From the NCBI RefSeq assembly GCF_030269925.1, contig NC_085107.1, forward strand, positions 9,362,001-9,426,000: a stretch of 64,000 nt of DNA, in the 5' to 3' direction. Under the pieces are notes generated by a model. It was not told the DNA's origin. It ran no database searches and saw nothing but the letters and a program-made list of their open reading frames with translations. The stretch is from Bombyx mori (lineage: Eukaryota; Arthropoda; Insecta; Lepidoptera; Bombycidae). Made by a program: the position numbers and the translations under genes. How positions within the stretch are numbered: position 1 is the stretch's first letter; every line of letters begins with the position of its first letter. This document shows positions 58,184 through 64,000 of the stretch, piece by piece.

Positions 58184-59700
58184 TACCGCCCGATTGACCT
58201 CCTCATGTCTCTAGTCAAACTGCATGAGCTTTACAAACGCCTCAGAGAATTCGTCTCATCTGTATGAGAGTATGAGAATACCCCTGTGGGAACAATTCGG
58301 ATTCCGCGCAAATCACTCATGCGTACAGCAGGTGCACCTCATGGAGCACATTCTCGTAGGGCTTAATCAACTAAAACCGTTATACACGGGAGCCCTCTTC
58401 TTGGACGTCGCAGTAGCGTTCGACAAAGTCTGGCACAACGGTTTGATTTTCAAACTATTTAACATGGGCGTGCTGGAGAGTCTCTTGCTCATCATACGGG
58501 ACTTTTTGTCCGACCGCTCCTTCCTGCGACTCTCACGGCTGGAGTCCCGTAAGGCTCTGTCCTCTCGCCGCTCATATTTAGCTTAATTGTGAACGATATT
58601 CCCCGGTCGCCGCCAACCCAGTTAGCTTTATTCGCCGACGACACGACTGTTTACTATTCGAGTAGAAATAAGTCCCTAATCGCGAGGAAACTCCATAGCG
58701 CAGCCGTAGCCCTAGGACAGTGGTCCCGAAAATGGCGCATAGACATCAACGGTGCTATTTCAAAGGGGAAACTCCACACGGATTTTCTCCCGGATTAGGA
58801 GGAGGACTAACATACCCCTGATTACCCTCTTTAGACAACCCATACCCTGGGCCAGGAAGGACAAGTTCTTGGGCGTCACCTTGGATGCATCCATGACATT
58901 CCGCCCCCATATAAAATAAGTCCGCGACGGTGTCGCGTTTATTCTCGGCAGACGTTACCCCACGATCTGTAACCAGAGTAAAATGTTCCTTCGGAATAAG
59001 TTGACACTTTACAAAACTTGCATAAGGCCAGTCGTGACTTACGTGAGTGTGGTATTCACTCACGCAGCCCGCACACACATAGACAGCATCCAATCTCTAC
59101 AATTCCGCTTTTGCAGGTTAGCCGTCGGAGCTCCGTGGTTCGTGAGGAAGGAGACCTACGCGACGACCTGGGCCTCGAACAATCCGGAAATACATGAAGT
59201 CAGCGTCGGAACGGTACTTCAATGAGGCTATGCGTCATGATAATCGCTTTATCGTTGCCGCTGCTGACTACTCCCCGAATCGTGATCACGCAGGAGCCAG
59301 TCGCCGTCGACGCCCTAGACACGTCCTGACGAATCTATCTGATCCAATAACCTTTGCATTAGACGCCTTCAGCTCTAACACTACGAGCAGGCTTAGGGAC
59401 CTCGGTAACCGTACTCGTCGAACTCGACAAACAGTTCGACGTACAACCTAACCCATGCATCAACCCGCTGAGTTTCTCGCCGAATCTTCTCAGCGGGTCG
59501 CGATTCCGATCCGATAGTAGATTCATTCGCGAAGCAGCTGCTCTTGAGTTGTCAGGTCTCCTTCGGCGGTGCAGCTGTTAATAAATCGAGCAGCTGTTAA
59601 CAAATCCCACCCCTCCTGGCTGAGCCTTTGCTCGCCCACCTGTCCTGGTGAAACTGGAAAGGCCTCCGGGACATAAGTAATCCTTCAATCCTAAAAAAAA
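58184..59700 (+). mobile_element. 5'-truncated Jockey-clade LINE, third copy
   Basis: It starts inside the RT domain (TACCGCCCGATTGACCTCC) and runs through the 3' UTR to an A-run. Target duplication AGTTCGATGGC at 58173-58183 and 59701-59711. FADDT is kept (near 58634), but frameshifts and small deletions break the frame (58224-58586, 58589-58798, 58983-59225, 59194-59451). It is more diverged from the full copy than the one at 32653. Confidence 0.9.
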
Positions 59701-59767
59701 AGTTCGATGGCGAGTTGTTCATGGGTGAGTGCCGGTTTACACTCCGGTTCCTACCACCATCAATGCA

Positions 59768-59950
59768 GTTTACTGGTGGCAGAGGACGGTTAGGTAACAC
59801 CAACCTGTCCTTTTCTGTCGCGAAGCAGTTAGGCGTTCCAGTTTTAACAGTGAGGCCGAAACACAACTGACACTTCGACTTCATGGAACAAGGAACCTCT
59901 ATTTAAGTTATGACGTAAATAGGTTCTAGAAACCAATTAACACCAGGTTT
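59768..59950 (+). mobile_element. Diverged Bm1-like SINE
   Basis: TTTACTGGTGGCAGAGGAC, CGCGAAGCAGTTAGGCGTT and AACCAATTAACACCAGG follow the order of the Bm1 body, with many changes. Confidence 0.55.
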
Positions 59951-60001
59951 TTTCTTTCACTTCCAATATTTATATTTATGTATAGGCACCTTATATAACT
60001 A

Positions 60002-61301
60002 GTCAGGTCATAAGTATTGTCACACAGTAAAAACTTTTCTTTTAGAATGCTGGTCACAAAAAAGATTATTGAATTCGAATTTCGAATTGTTCATGAAAAT
60101 AAAAATGTATACTTTTAGAATTTTACTCATTTATAAATATGGAGTGGACGCTTAAAGAAGACCGTGTTGCAGTTATTGCGTTGCATCGTTGCGGTTACGC
60201 GCCAATTCAAATTTTTAACATACTGAAAAATTTGAATATAACCAAAAGATTCGTTTATCGTACCATCAAACGATACAATGAAGACTCTAGTGTAGATGAC
60301 AGGTCAAGAAGTGGTCGCCCTCGGTCTGTTAGGACTCCAGCAGTGATAAAAGCTGTGAAGGCGCGAATTCAAAGAAATCCCAAACGTAAGCAAAAACTGT
60401 TGGCCCTTCAGATGGGGTTAAGCAGAACCACGGTGAAAAGGGTGTTAAATGAAGACTTAGGGCTTCGGGCATATCGAAGAAAAACAGGACCTCGTTTGAA
60501 TGCTCGACTTATGGACCTGAGACTGAAGAGATGCCGCGCTTTGTTGAAGCGGTACGCGGGAAAAAAATATCGGGAAATTCTTTTTTCGGATGAAAAAATG
60601 TTTACCGTAGAAGAGAGCTACAACAAACAAAATGATAAGGTGTACGCACACAGTAGTGAAGAAGCGAGCAACCGTATTCCGCGTGTCCAACGAGGTCATT
60701 TTCCATCCTCGCTCATGGTATGGTTGGGAGTTTCTTATTGGGGCTTAACAGAGGTACATTTTTGTGAGAAAGGTGTAAAAACGAATGCAGTTGTGTATCA
60801 AAATACAGTCCTGACGAACCTTGTGGAACCTGTTTCTCATGCCATGTTCAATAACAGGCACTGGGTATTCCAACAAGATTCGGCGCCAGCTCATAGAGCG
60901 AAGAGCACACAAGACTGGCTGGCGGCGCGTGAAATCGACTTCATCCGGCACGAAGAATGGCCCTCCTCCAGTCCAGATTTGAATCCGTTAGATTACAAGA
61001 TATGGCAACACTTGGAGGAAAAGGCGTGCTCAAAGTCTCATCCCAATTTGGAGTCACTCAAGACATCCTTGATTAAGGCAGCCGCCGATATTGACATGGA
61101 CCTCGTTCGTGCTGCGATAGACGACTGGCCGCGCAGATTGAAGGCCTGTATTCAAAATCACGGAGGTCATTTTGAATAAACTTTAGTGTCATAAGAATCT
61201 ATGTTTTGTTAAGTTCATTTTGGTATATGAATGGTTACATAATGAATAAACTTGTTTCAATTATTTTACATTAAACATGTGACAGAATTTATGACCTGAC
61301 T
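60002..61301 (+). mobile_element. Complete DD37D mariner-type transposon
   Basis: 1,300 bp. Left end GTCAGGTCATAAGTATTGTC, right end (inverted) GTCAGGTCATAAATTCTGTC, about 28 bp of imperfect terminal inverted repeat, each next to TA (60000-60001 and 61302-61303). It carries one uninterrupted transposase. Matches the mori-type (DD37D) mariners of Bombyx. Confidence 0.93.
60139..61179 (+). CDS. DD37D mariner transposase, 346 residues, intact
   Basis: Cuts out and inserts the element at TA sites. Two N-terminal helix-turn-helix regions (about 1-55 and 65-112) are joined by the AT-hook-like SGRPRS (58-63). DDE/D catalytic domain: Asp151 in LFSDEKMF, Asp247 in FQQDSAPAHRA, Asp285 in SSSPDLNPLDY. 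The last two Asp are separated by 37 residues, which defines the DD37D group. Full length for the family (about 340-350), no stop or frameshift. The ATG at 60139 follows the left inverted repeat by about 110 bp. Probably functional on sequence grounds. Confidence 0.94.
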   Translation: MEWTLKEDRVAVIALHRCGYAPIQIFNILKNLNITKRFVYRTIKRYNEDSSVDDRSRSGRPRSVRTPAVIKAVKARIQRNPKRKQKLLALQMGLSRTTVKRVLNEDLGLRAYRRKTGPRLNARLMDLRLKRCRALLKRYAGKKYREILFSDEKMFTVEESYNKQNDKVYAHSSEEASNRIPRVQRGHFPSSLMVWLGVSYWGLTEVHFCEKGVKTNAVVYQNTVLTNLVEPVSHAMFNNRHWVFQQDSAPAHRAKSTQDWLAAREIDFIRHEEWPSSSPDLNPLDYKIWQHLEEKACSKSHPNLESLKTSLIKAAADIDMDLVRAAIDDWPRRLKACIQNHGGHFE

Positions 61302-61303
61302 AG

Positions 61304-62135
61304 GTATAAATATGTTGACTTTTGCAGATCTTATTTAGATCATGCCAGTAGTAATACTTAGATGAACTATTCATCTCTCATTATTATTTAAATAGTATTT
61401 TTCGTGGTTATCTTCATTGCTGAAGGTCGACTCTAGGCTGAATTTACCCGGATCGATTTTTGATTATATTCAATGATAAAAATATTTTGTAAGCAATTCT
61501 TATAAGTGAGTTTTAAAAACGCAGCAGTAAGTTTAAAACTCATTGAATATATGTATGTACCTATATGTTCATATTTAAAATTCTGTCGAAATTTTTCAAT
61601 ATTGATTGTGACACTAATTATTATTGTCACATTCAATATTGAAAAATTGAATATAATTTCAATAACGAAGTGAATTGGACAAACGCTGAAAATTCTTGGA
61701 GGAAGGTCGTTCTACTAATTTATGTTATTTATAGTCATTTAAATGATTATTCTAGCTAAGCTTTGCTAAGTTGTAAACCAGCCACCAAATAACTTAGAGA
61801 AGCCGGATCTTATTTATGTTTCTAGAAAACATTTAATTATAGAAAACATTTATTTAAATCATAGAATAAGCCGCTAAATTTTACTATTTTCAAGAGAATA
61901 CTCGTAATAGTCTTAAGTAGTCTTAATTTAGACTGCCTACTTGTTGATAAGCATTTTTTTTATTTTTATTTAAGGAGATTATTCACCTAGTGACTATGCC
62001 ACTCCATTGTGCAACAAAAGAGAGTAACAAAATAATTATATAAAAAAATAAAGGAAACTGTTATCGTCTCTGAAGGCACACCAAAACTATTTTATAAAGT
62101 GACTTAGCCATTTTGGATTCCGGTAAGGCTAATAC
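61304..62135. other. AT-rich intergenic sequence
   Basis: No gene. Contains a short inverted motif TTTTTCAATATTGA / TCAATATTGAAAAA (61592-61647) that could form a hairpin. Confidence 0.4.
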
Positions 62136-62384
62136 TTAATTTACACCTCTAACTTGTCGAAAATCTGTATATTTTGCAAAGAACTGTTGTCTCAAATCAT
62201 CGTTACCCGCACACTCCATCATAATGTGAAAAGCATCTTCCACTACATCACAAACTGAACACTTGGGATCAGGAGCCTTCCCCATTAAATGAGCAAATTT
62301 ATTGAGTGGGATGTGCCCGGAACGAAGTCTGAAAACAATCACTAGGGTAGGTCTATTAAGGTTACAATAATCATTGTTAAGCAT
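62136..62384 (-). mobile_element. LINE ORF2 C-terminal fragment
   Basis: The minus strand encodes RLRSGHIPLNKFAHLMGKA, then the zinc-like CSVCDVVEDAFHIMMEC (C-x2-C-x8-H-x3-C) and a stop at 62136. This is the usual end of ORF2 in several LINE clades with an RNase H domain (I/Jockey-like). 5'-truncated, about 80 codons, and not the same family as the element at 43614. Confidence 0.7.
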
Positions 62385-63002
62385 TTAAAAAGTATTATTG
62401 TGATCATAATATTATATTTCCTAAGGCGCCAGTGGGCGGCTTGCGGGTTGATTTTATAGGTACTCATCAAGTTATAAAATGACAGAACATAGAATTAAAC
62501 GTTTTATTATATTCTATTATTTAATTTAGTAATGGAAATGTACGTATGGACACTTTTTAATTTATGAAAGACAATCATTACTGTTTACTCTACTCCGAAC
62601 GGGGAGAAGTACTTCGGTTAACTTAGCCCAATTCCCGCAACCACCCCAGTCCGATTCAAAAACATTCCCCATTTTAATATTTTTTTTTCATTTACTTGAT
62701 CATTAATTAATTATTTGTTTGATTACTTGATTATTACTTTTGCAATCTTTTATATACTCTCGATGGTATGCTATAAAAATGTTTATTCCTAGAAAATGTG
62801 TGTTTTAATTTAATCAAAAACTAGCTACAATGTGAAGAGATTAGTAGAAATTATCTTTGATCAGGGTCATACTTTTGTGTAATCTTATAATATTGATGAT
62901 TAACATATGTTTAAGTAATAAGTACGTCATGTAATATAAATGAAAAACCACAAACGTTTTCCTTGCAACAATATTTACGACAAGACCGGGTAATTATACT
63001 TA
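62385..63002. other. AT-rich intergenic sequence
   Basis: No gene recognised. A small GC-richer patch at 62588-62670 (CTCCGAACGGGGAGAAGTAC) may be a repeat piece. Confidence 0.4.
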
Positions 63003-64000
63003 GTCTGGCCATAAATACTGCAACAATTAAAAATTTAAAAAATTGTATTGCAAATAACATTTATTACTTTTACAGTCTGTTAGTTTAATAGATAAATATA
63101 AAACAATTTAAAGTATAAAAAGCTTATTCGAAGTGGTCGCCATTGACTGCAATACAGTCCTTTAAACGTTGAGGCCAGTTATCAATAGAAGCACGCACTC
63201 TTTCCATGGGAACATTTTTCACTGCCAATCGTACGGATTGTTTTAGGGACTCCAAATTATCATGGCATTTAGAGCAAGCCGTACTCTCTAAAACTGACCA
63301 TAAATCATAATCCAGCGGATTAAAATCGTGACTAGACGACGGCCAGTCTTCAGCTCTGATGAAGTCCGAAACGTTCGTTTCCAACCAAGACTGCGTAGAC
63401 CGAGCTTTATGACCTGGCGCCGAGTTTTGCTGGAAGGACCATTCTTGATTATTGAACATGGTGTTGTTAAGGGGCTTCACTACCTTTCCAAGAATGGTAT
63501 CTTGATACACTTGTGCCGATGTTTTGATACCTTTTTCACAAAAGTATGGCTCAGTCACTCCTTCATAGCTAATACCCCACCAAACCATCACTGAAATCGG
63601 ATAGTGCCCACGTTGCACTCTGTCGACTAATTGGGAAGCTTCCTTAGAGCTTTGAGCATAAATATGGTCGTTTTGTTTGTTAAAATGTTGCTCTAAAACG
63701 TCTCTTATAGGCTGCAAGTCCTAAGTCATCTTTTAAAATACGCGACATGGTTCTAGGTGCTATCTTCATTTCTCGAGATAAAATCTTTTGCTTTCGGACA
63801 GGATTTCTTCGAATTCTTTCCCTTACTGCTTTGGCCACCTTTTTCGTACAAACACTACGTGGACGGCCAGATCTTTTTCTATCACAAACAGAGGAGGTCT
63901 CATTGCACCTATTAATAGCCCGGTACACAAACATTTTACTAAAACCAAGCGTATGTAGAGTTTTAAAAATTGCATTTGGCTCCATACCTACTTTGTGTAA
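63003..64000 (-). mobile_element. Second DD37D mariner, inactive, cut by the window end
   Basis: One terminal end GTCTGGCCATAAATACTGCA starts at 63003 next to TA. The transposase reads leftward; the 5' part and the other inverted repeat lie beyond 64000. Confidence 0.85.
63124..63985 (-). pseudogene. DD37D transposase pseudogene
   Basis: Two overlapping frames: N-terminal part 63680-63985 (FVYRAINRCNETSSVCDRKR, then SGRPRSV) and C-terminal part 63124-63717. They meet where the family has its first catalytic motif (FSDEK); that motif is gone, so a deletion with frameshift removed the first Asp. The second motif reads QQNSAPGHKA, Asn instead of Asp. The third, NPLDYDLW, is intact. Inactive, but clearly related to the intact copy at 60139. 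Confidence 0.88.

Noticed and set aside
1..64000. CRISPR arrays, operons, bacterial promoters
   Set aside because: The sequence is animal nuclear DNA with spliced genes; no regularly spaced repeat array of that kind exists.

Overview
The window looks like lepidopteran nuclear DNA, almost certainly the silkworm Bombyx mori or a very close relative. The best evidence is repeated copies of the Bm1 SINE, including its tRNA-like head, together with Jockey-, R1- and RTE-type LINEs, mariners and Helitrons of the kinds common in moth genomes. The DNA is AT-rich. Genes are split by long introns that are packed with transposons.

Left part (1-16,000). A minus-strand gene, the ortholog of ZER1 (zyg-11/ZER1 family, substrate receptor of a CUL2 ubiquitin ligase), starts at 15,740. 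Seven coding exons can be assembled with matching phases (707 codons). The last exon lies outside the window on the left. Its introns hold Bm1 SINEs, a small IS630/Tc1-type DNA element, two RTE LINE fragments, a Helitron, a hAT MITE and a LINE 3' end. Just upstream, on the opposite strand, is a possible first exon of an unknown gene (15,933-16,046), which would make the gap a shared promoter.

Middle part (16,000-27,000). I found no host gene here. It holds a decayed, internally deleted Helitron, a 5'-truncated R1-clade LINE with a perfect 14-bp target duplication, a degenerate DD34D mariner, two minus-strand LINE 3' ends and a pogo-type element with inverted repeats.

Central gene (27,297-52,423). 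A minus-strand gene for a secreted leucine-rich-repeat protein can be assembled from eight exons into a complete 670-residue protein: signal peptide, LRRNT, about 15 LRRs, LRRCT and a hydrophilic tail. Its first intron is about 20 kb and appears to use a GC-AG splice pair. That intron carries a full-length Jockey-clade LINE with intact ORF1 and ORF2, a 28-A tail and a perfect 10-bp target duplication (43,614-48,790), a 5'-truncated sister copy (32,653-34,619), and a long hairpin-forming inverted repeat near 39.7-40.0 kb.

Right part (52,424-64,000). This is intergenic and repeat-rich. It includes a decayed gene resembling the DUF7869 family, surrounded by four copies of one 18-bp motif arranged as two inverted pairs; a third Jockey-clade copy; an intact DD37D mariner with inverted repeats and TA flanks (60,002-61,301); and a second, inactivated DD37D mariner cut by the window end.

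The two host genes have no evident functional link. The most notable features are two apparently intact transposons, the GC-AG intron and the DUF7869-like locus.
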